Of a DNA stretch of 32,513 nt, positions 1 to 8,789 are shown one piece after another (position 1 is the stretch's first letter; the number at the start of each line of letters is the position of its first letter). The stretch spans positions 112,948 through 145,460 of the forward strand of contig CALVNQ010000001.1 of NCBI GenBank assembly GCA_944349895.1, written 5' to 3'. This DNA comes from an uncultured Clostridia bacterium. GTDB taxonomy: Bacteria > Bacillota > Clostridia > Christensenellales > UBA1242. The position numbers and the translations under genes were made by a program. The notes beneath the pieces were generated by a model, which did no database searches, was not told the origin of the DNA, and was given only the letters and a program-made list of their open reading frames with translations.

Positions 1-1
1 T

Positions 2-766
2 GGCGAGGGAATTTTTTCTACTGAAGAAAAAGGCACTGTGGAATTTAAAAATGTTTCATTCAAATACCCAGGAGCAGACGATTATGTCATACGCAATATT
101 TCGTTTAAAGCAGAAAAAGGTCAAACTATAGCTTTCATTGGGTCAACCGGTTCTGGCAAATCAACTTTAATTAATTTAATCCCAAGATTTTATGATTGTA
201 CAGAGGGCGAAGTTTTACTTGATAATGTGAATGTTAAAAATTATAAACTAAATGACTTGCACGATAAGATTGGCTATGTGCCTCAAAAAGGGGTTTTGTT
301 TTCAGGCACAGTTGAAGAAAATATAAAATATGGAAATGAAAATGCCAGCGAAGAAGATATAGAAAATGCAATAAAAATTTCACAAGCTAAATTCGTATAT
401 AAAAATCCTGAAGGACTAAGCTCACACATATCTCAAGGTGGGCATAATGTTTCTGGTGGTCAAAAACAACGACTTTGCATTGCTCGAGCTATAGTAAGAA
501 AACCTGAAATTTTAATATTTGATGATAGCTTTTCGGCATTAGATTATAAAACCGATAAAACATTAAGGCAAGCTCTAAAAAAACATATAAAAGGAACAAC
601 TTGTTTAATTGTCGCACAAAGAATTGGGACTATAAGGAATGCAGACCAAATTATAGTTTTAGATGAAGGCAATATGGTCGGCATAGGTACACATGAACAA
701 TTATTAAAAAAATGCAAAGTGTACAAAGAAATTGCTTTATCTCAATTAAAAAAGGAGGAACTATAA
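2..766 (+). CDS. ABC exporter half, nucleotide-binding domain (5' partial)
   Basis: This is the C-terminal ATPase domain of an ABC exporter subunit. The reading frame is open to the left edge, so the membrane domain lies outside the window. Counting from the GTG codon at 38, it shows Walker A GSTGSGKST (about 35-43), a Q-loop (YVPQKG), signature VSGGQ (138-142) and Walker B ILIFDD (158-163). The catalytic Glu after Walker B is Asp, and the switch His is Gln (VAQRIG rather than AHR). These substitutions are known from the degenerate site of heterodimeric exporters such as TM287/288. The stop codon overlaps the start of the next gene by one base (TAATG), so the two halves are translationally coupled. 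The substrate cannot be read from sequence; drug, lipid or peptide export are all possible. Confidence 0.93.
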   Translation, partial: GEGIFSTEEKGTVEFKNVSFKYPGADDYVIRNISFKAEKGQTIAFIGSTGSGKSTLINLIPRFYDCTEGEVLLDNVNVKNYKLNDLHDKIGYVPQKGVLFSGTVEENIKYGNENASEEDIENAIKISQAKFVYKNPEGLSSHISQGGHNVSGGQKQRLCIARAIVRKPEILIFDDSFSALDYKTDKTLRQALKKHIKGTTCLIVAQRIGTIRNADQIIVLDEGNMVGIGTHEQLLKKCKVYKEIALSQLKKEEL

Positions 767-2556
767 TGCCACCTTTTGGAAAAAACATGTCAGTAGATAA
801 ATCTAAAGATTTTAAAAAATCTATGAAATACCTGTTTAAAAGTTTAAAATCATTTAGATTGTTAGTTGTTATATCACTATTAATGGCTATAGCTGGAACT
901 GTGCTTTCAATATTAGGCCCTTACATTTTAAATAATATGATGAAAGAAATAATTGAACCACCGTTTAATTTCGACATAATAACCAGATATGGTCTGACCC
1001 TTGTTATAATGTATGTTTTTGCTTTCGGATTTAGTTATATCCAAAATTTTATTATGTCAAAAGTAGCAGCTAAAGTATCAGAAAAATTTAGAGAACAAAT
1101 AACAGAAAAAATAAATAAACTTCCCCTTTCCTATTTTGATCACAACTCTTATGGGGACCTATTATCCAGAATGACAAACGACGTGGATTTAATTGGTCAA
1201 ACCTTAAATAATTCACTTTCAAGTTTTATCACATCAACAACAATGATAATTGGCATACCTGTTATGATGTTTACAATAAGCTGGGAATTGACCCTATTTT
1301 CACTTATAGAAATACCTTTGGCCTTAGGCTTAATTTCAATTATTGTTAAATTTTCTCAAAAATATTTTGTTAGACAACAAAAGTATTTGGGAGAAATAGA
1401 TGGACATATAGAAGAAATTTATTCAGCTCACAATGTTGTAAAAGCTTTTAATGGCGAACAAAAAGCTATTTCAGAATTTGACGATATAAATTTTAATTTA
1501 AAAATATCTGCAAAAAAATCACAATTTTTATCTGCTTTAATGATGCCAACGATAAATTTTATAGGAAATTTGATATATGTAGGAATATGCGTAATAGGAG
1601 CTTTTATTGCTATAAGTAACAATAATTTGCTTTTCATAACCTCAATCATAACGTTTATAACTTATATAAGACTTTTCAATCAACCAATATCTCAATTGGG
1701 CACAATTTTCTCCACTCTTCAATCATCTGCTGCAGCAAGTGAAAGGGTTATGGAATTTTTACAAGAAAGAAACGAACCAGATGATACAAACGACAAAAAA
1801 ATCAAAAACGTAAAAGGAAATGTTGAATTTAAAAATGTATACTTTGGTTATGAAAAAGATAAAACAATAATAAACAATTTTTCTTTTATTGCAAAACCTG
1901 GGCAAAAAATAGCCATAGTGGGTCCAACCGGTGCTGGAAAAACAACTTTAGTTAATTTATTAATGAGATTTTACGAAGTAAATTCTGGTGAAATACTTGT
2001 AGATGGTGTTAATACGAAAGATATGAAAAAACAGTATGTGCGCAGTTTATTTGGCATGGTATTACAAGATACATGGCTTTTTGAAGGAACTATAAGAGAC
2101 AATTTAAAATATGGTAATCCTAACGCAACCGATCAACAAATGATTGAAGCATGCAAGATGGCAAACGTTCATCATTTTATTACAACATTGCCCGGAAATT
2201 ACGATATGATTATTAAAGAAGATTCTATGGTAAGCCAAGGCCAAAAACAATTATTAACAATCGCAAGAGCAATGATACAAAACAGTCCTATGTTAATTCT
2301 TGACGAAGCAACAAGTTCAGTGGATACGAGAACAGAAGTTTTAATACAAACTGCTATGGATAGATTAACAAAAGGACGAACAAGTTTCGTTATTGCTCAC
2401 AGATTATCAACCATAAGAAATGCTGATCAAATTATAGTAATGGCGAATGGTGAAATAGTTGAACATGGCACACACAAACAATTAATGAACAAAAATGGTT
2501 TTTATGCTTCCTTATATACAAGTCAATTTGACGAAAATAAAGATAAAAAAGAATAA
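766..2556 (+). CDS. ABC exporter half, full-length TMD-NBD subunit
   Basis: Full-length half-transporter of about 596 residues. An N-terminal six-helix exporter membrane domain (roughly 30-330) is followed by an ATPase domain (roughly 360-590). The ATG at 766 is chosen because AAAGGAGG lies just upstream and it overlaps the previous stop by one base. The NBD has Walker A GPTGAGKTT, a Q-loop (MVLQDTWLFEG), Walker B LILDEATS with the catalytic Glu, and an intact switch His (IAHRLSTIRNADQ). Its signature motif is degenerate: VSQGQ rather than SGGQ. The preceding subunit shows the opposite pattern, so the two proteins fit together as one heterodimeric pump with one consensus and one degenerate ATP site. 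The operon ends at the hairpin near 2600. Substrate unknown. Confidence 0.95.
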   Translation: MPPFGKNMSVDKSKDFKKSMKYLFKSLKSFRLLVVISLLMAIAGTVLSILGPYILNNMMKEIIEPPFNFDIITRYGLTLVIMYVFAFGFSYIQNFIMSKVAAKVSEKFREQITEKINKLPLSYFDHNSYGDLLSRMTNDVDLIGQTLNNSLSSFITSTTMIIGIPVMMFTISWELTLFSLIEIPLALGLISIIVKFSQKYFVRQQKYLGEIDGHIEEIYSAHNVVKAFNGEQKAISEFDDINFNLKISAKKSQFLSALMMPTINFIGNLIYVGICVIGAFIAISNNNLLFITSIITFITYIRLFNQPISQLGTIFSTLQSSAAASERVMEFLQERNEPDDTNDKKIKNVKGNVEFKNVYFGYEKDKTIINNFSFIAKPGQKIAIVGPTGAGKTTLVNLLMRFYEVNSGEILVDGVNTKDMKKQYVRSLFGMVLQDTWLFEGTIRDNLKYGNPNATDQQMIEACKMANVHHFITTLPGNYDMIIKEDSMVSQGQKQLLTIARAMIQNSPMLILDEATSSVDTRTEVLIQTAMDRLTKGRTSFVIAHRLSTIRNADQIIVMANGEIVEHGTHKQLMNKNGFYASLYTSQFDENKDKKE

Positions 2557-2598
2557 AATAAATTTTAAAATAAAAAAATTTTTAAAAAAAACAAATTA

Positions 2599-2627
2599 AA
2601 AAAATCACATAAAATGTGATTTTTTTA
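2599..2627. terminator. Bidirectional rho-independent terminator
   Basis: Inverted repeat AATCACAT/ATGTGATT flanked by an A-run on the left and a T-run on the right. It lies between the convergent ABC exporter operon (+) and the membrane protein gene ending at 2644 (-), so it can terminate both. Confidence 0.8.
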
Positions 2628-2643
2628 ATATATTTTTTTCTTA

Positions 2644-3411
2644 CTATTTATCTGACAAAAAATTATTTTTTTCTTCATTTGTTTTTGATTTTTTTTCAAT
2701 TTCGCTCAATTTTTCATCTTTTTTTTCAAGTAATTTATGTTTTACAGAAAATTCTTTTTCCATAGTTGAAATAAGTAAATTTGTCTTTGTCAATTTGCTT
2801 AACAAATAATGGAAAAAGAAAATCAATGCTCCTCCAAAATTACATAAAATATCTTCCATTGTATCTGTAACAAGTGGCACTCCATATCCTTCAATAGGTA
2901 TACCTTGCGATGTTTGCCCGGCGATATTGTCCACAGTCCATTCAGAGATTTCCCAAACACATTCAACGAATAAAGAAAAGAAAACACAAAAACATGCAAC
3001 GGTGATAAAATGCATCTTTTTGTTTTGTCCTGTTCTTACTAAAACAAAAAGCGCCAAAGCACACATTAAGTACCCCATCAAAATATGAACAACGACGTCA
3101 AGCCAGGAAAAATTATAATAACCATTTAAAGCCGCTCCCCATAATCCAGCAATAACCAAATATACGTTGAAAAGTAAAAACACTGAATTGGGAATTTTAG
3201 ATCTCATAATAAGTTCAAAAATATATGGCAAAACGCCAAAACCTAGTAAACTTAGACTAGCTAAAAATCTGTTATCAGGGTCACCTATTATTTTATAATA
3301 AACAGCTAAACCTATTCCTGATAAAATAATTAAAACATCGAATACAATAAGTATCCATCTAATAATTTTTTCCGTTCTCGTGGAAGGAAGATATTGCATG
3401 TTATTTTTCAT
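2644..3411 (-). CDS. DUF2238/YjdF-like integral membrane protein
   Basis: Predicted polytopic membrane protein of 255 residues with about six hydrophobic segments in residues 15-215, then a charged Lys/Glu-rich, probably coiled-coil cytoplasmic tail of about 45 residues. Conserved-looking positions include an Asp and His in a membrane helix (WLDVVVHILMGYL), an acidic stretch (ECVWEISEW) and DTMEDILCNFGGA. The last resembles the D-x-x-x-D-x-x-x-N-x-x-G-A pattern of the DUF2238/YjdF family; the biochemical role of that family is not established. I chose the ATG at 3411, which shares one base with the valS stop (TGATG) and follows AAAGGA at about six bases. A TTG three bases upstream is poorly spaced. 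It is the second gene of the valS transcript. Confidence 0.7.
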   Translation of the reverse strand: MKNNMQYLPSTRTEKIIRWILIVFDVLIILSGIGLAVYYKIIGDPDNRFLASLSLLGFGVLPYIFELIMRSKIPNSVFLLFNVYLVIAGLWGAALNGYYNFSWLDVVVHILMGYLMCALALFVLVRTGQNKKMHFITVACFCVFFSLFVECVWEISEWTVDNIAGQTSQGIPIEGYGVPLVTDTMEDILCNFGGALIFFFHYLLSKLTKTNLLISTMEKEFSVKHKLLEKKDEKLSEIEKKSKTNEEKNNFLSDK

Positions 3412-6002
3412 CAAATTTCCTTTATTAAAAGATTATATAATGTCCTGTTTTTTTCAAGTTTAACCTTTTCTGATTCGACTAATTCTTTAGGTGCCTTTTC
3501 AACAAATTTAGAATTAGAAAGCATTTTTTCACTTCTTTGGATTTCATATAACAAAGATTGGATTTCTTTTTCTTTTCTCTCTTTTTCCTTACTTTCATCT
3601 ATAAGTTCGTTTAACGGCAGATAAACAGTTCCAAGTTCAGAAATCGCTTTAGCAAACTTCCCTTTCAATTCTTCTTCCGAATTAATGACAATGGTTTCTT
3701 TTCCAAAACCTAATTTATTTATACCTGCCAGCAAATCAAAATATTTTTTATTATCAGCAAAATTAATATAAATGTTTGTCCTTTTATTATCAGGCACTTT
3801 ATAATCTGTTCTAAGAGACCTTATAGCTTTAACAAGTTTAACTATAGAATCAAAAATTTTTGAATTTTGGGTTTTATTTTCAGCTTCTGGGAATTTTGTT
3901 AACATGATAGTTTTCGCATGTAATGGCAAAGACAAATAAATCTCTTCTGTAATGAATGGAATAAATATATGGAATAATTTTAAACAATCTGTTAAAACTT
4001 TTAACAAAACACTTTGAGTTGTAATTTTAATAATTTCATTATTTCCATATAAATCAATTTTAGACAATTCTATATACCAGTCACAAAATTTACTTACAAA
4101 GAAATCCATTAACAAAGTCAAAGCACCCGAAAGATTATATTTGTCCATAGCTTTATTAAATTCTTTAACAGTTTTATTCAAATTAAACAAAATCCATTTA
4201 TCTTTTTCGGTTAAATTTTCTAGTATAATTTCATCTAAATTTTGTGTGACAGAAATAACAAACTTACTAGCATTAAAAACTTTATTTATAAAAATTTTAG
4301 CTTCTTTTATTCTATCTTCACTATATTTTAAATCTGACCCCATACTCATTCCGTTTATTAATGATAGTCTTAAAGCATCTGCCCCATATTTTTTAATCAT
4401 TTCAATTGGGTCTATACCATTTCCTAAATGTTTTGACATTTTTATACCTTTAGCATCTCTCACAATTCCATTGATCAAAACATCTTTAAAAGGAATTTTT
4501 TTCATAAACTCCAATCCCGAAAAAACCATTTTAGATACCCAAAAAGTTATGATATCATAACCGGTAACAAGCACATCGGTAGGATAATAATATTTAAGTT
4601 CCTCGGTTTGTTTAGGATAGCCTAATGTTGAAAAAGGCCATAATGCAGAAGAAAACCATGTATCTAAAACATCTGTATCTTGATGTAGATTTTTACTGCC
4701 ACAAACAGGGCAAAAGCTTGGATCTTCTTCCTCAACTATTTGTTCTCCACAATCGTCGCAATAGAAAACTGGGATTCTATGACCCAACCATATTTGACGA
4801 GAAATACACCAATCCTTTATATTCGCAAGCCAATTCAAGTATTGTTTTTCAAAACGTTTTGGGATAAATTTAACCTCTCCATTTTTTACTGCCTCAATTG
4901 CAGGTTTCGCCAATTCTTCCATTTTAACAAACCATTGAGTAGAAATTTTTGGTTCGGTCATCGATCCACACCTTTCACAGGTCCCAACTTTATTTTTATA
5001 TTTTTCAACTTTGACGAGATAGCCCTGCTTTCTCAATTCGTCTTCTATAACAGATCTTGCTTGGATACGATCCATACCCTTGAACTTCCCCGCCACTTCT
5101 GTCAATTTGCCTTCATCATCAATACAAACAATCACATCTAGGTTATGTCTAAGCCCTATTTCATAATCATTTGGATCATGAGCAGGAGTTATTTTAACAG
5201 CACCAGTCCCAAATTCCATTTCGCTATAATCATCTGCTATTAATTTAATCTTTCTGTTGGTCAAAGGTAAAATCAAATCTTTCCCAATAAAATTTTTATA
5301 TCTCTCATCTTTAGGATTAACTGCAACTGCTGTATCACCAAACAAAGTTTCAGGTCTAGTTGTTGCTATAACCACTTCTCCACTACCATCAGCGAACGGA
5401 TATCTTATATGCCACAAAAATGTGTTTTGATCTATATAAACATTTTCATTATCCGAAATTGTGGTCTTACATGACGGACAATAATTAACCGATCTTTTCC
5501 CTCTATAAATATATCCTTTTTTATAATACTCAACAAAAGCATGCCTAACTGCTGAACATAAATTTGAATCCATAGTAAAAGCAGTTCTATCCCAATCTGG
5601 AGAAATACCAAGTTTCTGTAATTGAAATTTAATTAAATCTCCATAATCAGCATACCACTTCTCACCTCTTTTTATAAAAGCTTCTCTTCCAATGTCTTCT
5701 TTTGTCAGTCCTTCTTTTTTTAAAGCTTTAACCAAAACTTCTTCTGTCGCAATCGCAGCATGATCGGTTCCAGGCACCCAAAGAGTTTCAAAGCCTTGCA
5801 TACGCTTCCTTCTAACAATAGCATCTTGAATTGTATTATTTAATGCATGTCCAACATGCGCTTTGCCTGTTACATTAGGTGGAGGCATAACTATGGAAAA
5901 TTTTGGTTTCGAATGATCCGGCTTAGAACTAAAATACTTGTTTTCTAACCAAGTTTCGTAAATTTTACTTTCAAAATTTGAAGGTTCATAAATATTATCC
6001 AT
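3411..6002 (-). CDS. valS: Valine--tRNA ligase
   Basis: Class I valyl-tRNA synthetase charging tRNA-Val in the cytoplasm; 863 residues, normal for the family. The HIGH-type motif is HVGH (49-52). The editing domain starts near ATTRPETLFGD (213-223). Four Cys pairs, CPSC (175), CERC (342), CDDC (415) and CPVC (431), suggest bound zinc. The KMSKS loop reads KMSKH (521-525), with His at the last position; histidine there is also seen in related synthetases, so activity is still expected. The anticodon-binding domain and a C-terminal Lys/Glu-rich coiled coil follow. A ribosome binding site TAGGAG precedes the ATG. I found no T-box upstream, unlike tyrS in this window. The start of the YjdF-like gene overlaps its stop. 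Confidence 0.97.
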   Translation of the reverse strand: MDNIYEPSNFESKIYETWLENKYFSSKPDHSKPKFSIVMPPPNVTGKAHVGHALNNTIQDAIVRRKRMQGFETLWVPGTDHAAIATEEVLVKALKKEGLTKEDIGREAFIKRGEKWYADYGDLIKFQLQKLGISPDWDRTAFTMDSNLCSAVRHAFVEYYKKGYIYRGKRSVNYCPSCKTTISDNENVYIDQNTFLWHIRYPFADGSGEVVIATTRPETLFGDTAVAVNPKDERYKNFIGKDLILPLTNRKIKLIADDYSEMEFGTGAVKITPAHDPNDYEIGLRHNLDVIVCIDDEGKLTEVAGKFKGMDRIQARSVIEDELRKQGYLVKVEKYKNKVGTCERCGSMTEPKISTQWFVKMEELAKPAIEAVKNGEVKFIPKRFEKQYLNWLANIKDWCISRQIWLGHRIPVFYCDDCGEQIVEEEDPSFCPVCGSKNLHQDTDVLDTWFSSALWPFSTLGYPKQTEELKYYYPTDVLVTGYDIITFWVSKMVFSGLEFMKKIPFKDVLINGIVRDAKGIKMSKHLGNGIDPIEMIKKYGADALRLSLINGMSMGSDLKYSEDRIKEAKIFINKVFNASKFVISVTQNLDEIILENLTEKDKWILFNLNKTVKEFNKAMDKYNLSGALTLLMDFFVSKFCDWYIELSKIDLYGNNEIIKITTQSVLLKVLTDCLKLFHIFIPFITEEIYLSLPLHAKTIMLTKFPEAENKTQNSKIFDSIVKLVKAIRSLRTDYKVPDNKRTNIYINFADNKKYFDLLAGINKLGFGKETIVINSEEELKGKFAKAISELGTVYLPLNELIDESKEKERKEKEIQSLLYEIQRSEKMLSNSKFVEKAPKELVESEKVKLEKNRTLYNLLIKEI

Positions 6003-6068
6003 TATAAAAAACTCCTAAATTCAATCACATAATTAATAACTAATATAGTATATAAAAATTGACAAAAA

Positions 6069-6092
6069 AAAACAAGCGAAATAGCTTGTTTA
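6069..6092 (-). terminator. Rho-independent terminator of the small membrane protein gene
   Basis: On the minus strand AACAAGC and GCTTGTT form a seven-pair stem around a six-base loop, followed by an uninterrupted T-run. The first stem arm overlaps the TAA stop of the gene ending at 6090. It separates that gene from valS. Confidence 0.8.
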
Positions 6093-6320
6093 TTCTATAA
6101 TCATAACAATCAAAGATGCCAAAATCACGACTAATGCAAAAGCTTTCAAGGAAAGCAAAATTCTATCATTAGCTTCCACCTTTTCGGTTTTTCTAATAAG
6201 TTTTGTAATTTTTTTTGCAAAAAGAGCAACTAACATACCAACAACAAGTAAAATGATCCCTGTTAAAACATTAGGTTGTGATAATCTTTCCCAAATGTTA
6301 TTATCAAGCAAAAGTGACAT
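6090..6320 (-). CDS. Small two-helix membrane protein, unknown function
   Basis: A 76-residue protein with two hydrophobic helices (roughly residues 18-36 and 56-75) separated by a basic cytoplasmic-type loop (KKITKLIRKTEK). The ATG at 6320 is chosen because GGAGG lies five bases upstream; the longer reading would begin inside that ribosome binding site. It is monocistronic, bounded by a terminator directly at its stop, and divergent from the lipoprotein gene at 6435. No family was recognised. A small membrane regulator or accessory subunit is possible, but nothing here shows a partner. Confidence 0.65.
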   Translation of the reverse strand: MSLLLDNNIWERLSQPNVLTGIILLVVGMLVALFAKKITKLIRKTEKVEANDRILLSLKAFALVVILASLIVMIIE

Positions 6321-6363
6321 ACCATCCTCCAAATTAGTATCAGTTTATCATGATTGATATGTT

Positions 6364-6391
6364 TTGTCAACCCTAATTTTCACAATAATAA
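6364..6391 (+). promoter_or_regulatory. Candidate sigma-A promoter of the substrate-binding lipoprotein gene
   Basis: TTGTCA (6364-6369) and TAATAA (6386-6391) are separated by 16 bases, about 45 bases before the start codon. The -10 match is imperfect. Confidence 0.4.
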
Positions 6392-6434
6392 TACCACATT
6401 CATAAAATGTATTGTTTACTTAAAAGGAGGTAAA

Positions 6435-7457
6435 ATGAAAAAGCTTAAACTAACATTAGGGGCCATTTTGTGCTGTGCCATAGCTTTATCTACTATGTTA
6501 TTTGCTGCATGTGGAGAAAAAGATTATACTAAAATAAATCTTAATGAAGTTACTCATTCAATTTTTTATGCTCCACTTTACACAGCAATAAATATGGGTT
6601 ATTTTGAAGAAGAAGGCTTAGACATAACACTAACAAATGGCGGTGGCTCCAATGTTTCAATGACCGCCCTAATTTCAGGTTCTGCCGACATTATTTTAGC
6701 TGGTCCTGAAACAGTTGTCTACACTCAACAGGAAGGCATAACCGATCAACCTAAGGTTTTTGGCCAACTAACTCAAACTGATGGATCATTCATTGTTTCA
6801 AAAAAAGGAGCTGACTTTCAAATTAGTGACTTAGTTGGTGAAACAATAATAGGAGGAAGAGCCGGTGGTCTTCCAGCTATGACACTTCAATATGCAATAG
6901 AAAATGCTGGATATGAAATTGGAACAGGAAGCAATCAAGTTAATTTAAGAACAGATGTGGACTTTAATTCAATAGCAAGTGAATTTGAAAATTCTAGTGC
7001 TAATTATTGCACTTTGTTTGAACCAAACGCTTCAAATTTAGTTGCAGCACACCCTGAATATCATATTGTCGGAGCTGTTGCCGATTTAGTTGATACCAAC
7101 ATCCCATACACTTGTTTTATTGCAAAAAATAGTTATCTCGAAAAACATGGCGATATCGCAGAAAAATTTTTAAAAGCGATTAAAAAAGGTTATAACTATT
7201 TAAAGGAATGCTATGAAAATGATAAACTTGAAGATGCGGCTCTTTCCTTAATAGATTCATTTGACGGCATGACAGTTGAAGATCTAAAAATTGCCGTTGA
7301 AGCATATTATAGAATTTCAGCTTTCTCGCCTAATTTAATAATGAGCGAAGAGTCATTTAACACATTATTGGAAATAACCGAAAATGCTGGCATGCTAAAT
7401 GGTAACACAAATTATGATTCGATTATAAACACTGAAATAGCATCGAAATTAAGTTAA
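6435..7457 (+). CDS. NMT1/SsuA-like ABC transporter substrate-binding lipoprotein
   Basis: A 340-residue periplasmic-binding-type protein of the NMT1/THI5/SsuA group, whose members bind nitrate, sulfonates, thiamine precursors or similar small molecules. It has a lipoprotein signal peptide, MKKLKLTLGAILCC onward, with lipobox LFAAC and acylated Cys26. The mature N-terminus shows a typical opening (HSIFYAPLYTAINMGYFEEE) and the following GSADI segment. The ATG at 6435 follows AAAAGGAGG; upstream in-frame codons lack a binding site. No permease or ATPase gene adjoins, and hairpins or opposite-strand genes flank it on both sides, so its transporter partners must be elsewhere. The ligand cannot be assigned. 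Confidence 0.88.
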   Translation: MKKLKLTLGAILCCAIALSTMLFAACGEKDYTKINLNEVTHSIFYAPLYTAINMGYFEEEGLDITLTNGGGSNVSMTALISGSADIILAGPETVVYTQQEGITDQPKVFGQLTQTDGSFIVSKKGADFQISDLVGETIIGGRAGGLPAMTLQYAIENAGYEIGTGSNQVNLRTDVDFNSIASEFENSSANYCTLFEPNASNLVAAHPEYHIVGAVADLVDTNIPYTCFIAKNSYLEKHGDIAEKFLKAIKKGYNYLKECYENDKLEDAALSLIDSFDGMTVEDLKIAVEAYYRISAFSPNLIMSEESFNTLLEITENAGMLNGNTNYDSIINTEIASKLS

Positions 7458-7467
7458 TAAAAATTAG

Positions 7468-7495
7468 CTCGACTTAATAAAGTCGAGTTTTATTT
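7468..7495. terminator. Rho-independent terminator between convergent genes
   Basis: Perfect eight-pair stem CTCGACTT/AAGTCGAG with a four-base loop, followed on the plus strand by TTTTATTTT. On the minus strand the hairpin is followed by CTAATTTTTATT, so it may also end the acpS transcript, whose stop codon lies within the plus-strand T-run. Confidence 0.85.
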
Positions 7496-7828
7496 TGCGA
7501 TTACAACAGCTGTTGCTATTTCATCGGTATGGGTAATTGAAATATCTATTTCACTTAAACCAGCATTTTCAAATATAGTTTTTGCTTCTCCTAATAGTTT
7601 CACAAAAGGTTTACCATATATATCATGAATAATTTCTATATCCAAAAATCCAATATTTTTTCCCAAAATTTTTATTACTGCTTCTTTAGCAGTCCATAAT
7701 GAAGCTATGTGTTGTTTAAAATTCTTTTTGAAACTATAAACATATTCTTTTTCTTGCTCAGTTGCAATTTTATCAAGTAGCTTTTGACTCATTCTTGATA
7801 TTTTTTCTTGATCAATTCCCACTTTCAT
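7490..7828 (-). CDS. acpS: Holo-[acyl-carrier-protein] synthase
   Basis: Transfers 4'-phosphopantetheine from CoA to the serine of acyl carrier protein, activating it for fatty acid synthesis. The 112-residue length is close to the family norm. The N-terminal GIDQEKISR matches GID-x5-R with the metal-binding Asp. WTAKEAVIK matches the W-x-x-K-E-A-x-x-K motif, which includes the second metal ligand Glu. The C-terminal ISITHTDEIATA matches the conserved SxTHxxxxA segment. The gene overlaps the end of recX by 17 bases and is last in the tyrS-yigZ-recX-acpS operon, so it probably depends on that transcript unless an internal promoter exists in recX. Confidence 0.92.
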   Translation of the reverse strand: MKVGIDQEKISRMSQKLLDKIATEQEKEYVYSFKKNFKQHIASLWTAKEAVIKILGKNIGFLDIEIIHDIYGKPFVKLLGEAKTIFENAGLSEIDISITHTDEIATAVVIAK

Positions 7829-8435
7829 TTAAAGCCACCTCATTTAATAAATTAATAATAATATCACTTTCAAAACCTTTGCTAATTAAATAAGAGAATG
7901 CCTTAGCTTTCAATTTTCTATCAAAAGTTTTGTTTTTTATATACTTTTCTAACAGCTTTTTACATGCAAATAAAGAATCTTCGTTATTTAATAATTCTTG
8001 AATTTTTTGATCGATTATCTGTGGATTAACACCTTTAGAAATCAAATCATATTTTAGTTTAATTTTCCCTTTTTTATCTTTATAACTACGAATATAACTT
8101 TCTGTATAATACTCATCATTTATATAGCCATATTCTTTTAATTTTGTAACAGCATTTTCGATACTTTCTTGCTCATAACCTTTTTCTTTCAAATATTTGA
8201 CAATTTGCTTTTCAGTGTGAAGTCCTTTTTCGATATAATTTAAAGCCCTAGAAAAAGTAGCAAGTTTTCCATTTTCAAGTTTAATATTTTTTAAATTTTC
8301 TTCATCAATTTCATCGCCGGTTTTTAATTTATATTTAACTAAAATTTCTGCTTCTAATGTACCATTAAAAACATAATCGATATAAATCGAATACCTGTCG
8401 CCTTTACCAATTTTTTTAATTTCGGTTATTTGCAT
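7812..8435 (-). CDS. recX: Regulatory protein RecX
   Basis: A 207-residue RecX-family protein, which in other bacteria modulates RecA filaments. The conserved RecX core is visible as repeated three-helix modules: AL-x-YIEKGLHTEKQIVKYLKEKG, then YINDEYYTESYIRSYKDKK, then a third module near the C-terminus (KAKAFSYLISKGF). The ATG at 8435 directly abuts the yigZ stop and follows AAAGGGG. recA is not in the window. It overlaps acpS downstream by 17 bases, and the whole block reads from the T-box promoter of tyrS. Confidence 0.9.
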   Translation of the reverse strand: MQITEIKKIGKGDRYSIYIDYVFNGTLEAEILVKYKLKTGDEIDEENLKNIKLENGKLATFSRALNYIEKGLHTEKQIVKYLKEKGYEQESIENAVTKLKEYGYINDEYYTESYIRSYKDKKGKIKLKYDLISKGVNPQIIDQKIQELLNNEDSLFACKKLLEKYIKNKTFDRKLKAKAFSYLISKGFESDIIINLLNEVALNESGN

Positions 8436-8789
8436 TTAATCCCCTTTCAATGCTTCGCTGGCAGATTTGGTGTATGCTCGCACCAAACCTCCTGCGCCCA
8501 ATTTTATTCCACCAAAATATCTAACCACAACCACTGCCACATTTTGCAGTTTTTTCTTTTTTATAACCGAAAGAATTGGCTGCCCTGCAGTTCCCTTCGG
8601 TTCGCCGTCATCAAAACATTTTTCTTCGAAAGGTTGCGAAAAACTGTATGCATAACAAATATGCGTGGCTTTTTTATGCTGTTTTTTAAGTTCTTCAAGT
8701 TCACTTAAAAAATCGTTTAAACTGCCATCAAATCTATAAAAACAAAATCTGGATTTTTTAATTTCTATTTCACCCTGTAAGTTAATCAT
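8436..8789 (-). CDS. YigZ/IMPACT family protein, single-domain form
   Basis: A 117-residue protein of the UPF0029/IMPACT family, matching the N-terminal domain of bacterial YigZ/YvyE. Recognisable motifs are the early KKSRF, HICYAYSF, DDGEPKGTAGQP and the long VVVVRYFGGIKLGAGGLVRAY. Typical bacterial members are about 200 residues with a second ferredoxin-like DUF1949 domain. That domain is absent here: the protein stops after SASEALKGD, and the stop abuts the recX start. The start codon overlaps the tyrS stop (ATGA). The molecular role of the family is unsettled; links to translation regulation come from eukaryotic IMPACT. Confidence 0.9.
   Translation of the reverse strand: MINLQGEIEIKKSRFCFYRFDGSLNDFLSELEELKKQHKKATHICYAYSFSQPFEEKCFDDGEPKGTAGQPILSVIKKKKLQNVAVVVVRYFGGIKLGAGGLVRAYTKSASEALKGD

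Noticed and set aside
521-525. Inactive ValRS due to KMSKH in place of KMSKS (residue numbers 521-525 of valS)
   Set aside because: The final residue of this motif varies among class I synthetases, and all other motifs are intact.
4141-5141. Plus-strand frames opposite valS
   Set aside because: Antisense shadows of a well-conserved gene; no promoters or ribosome binding sites.
6333-6434. Riboswitch (for example TPP) before the substrate-binding lipoprotein gene
   Set aside because: Only about 100 bases; no conserved riboswitch core motif was seen.
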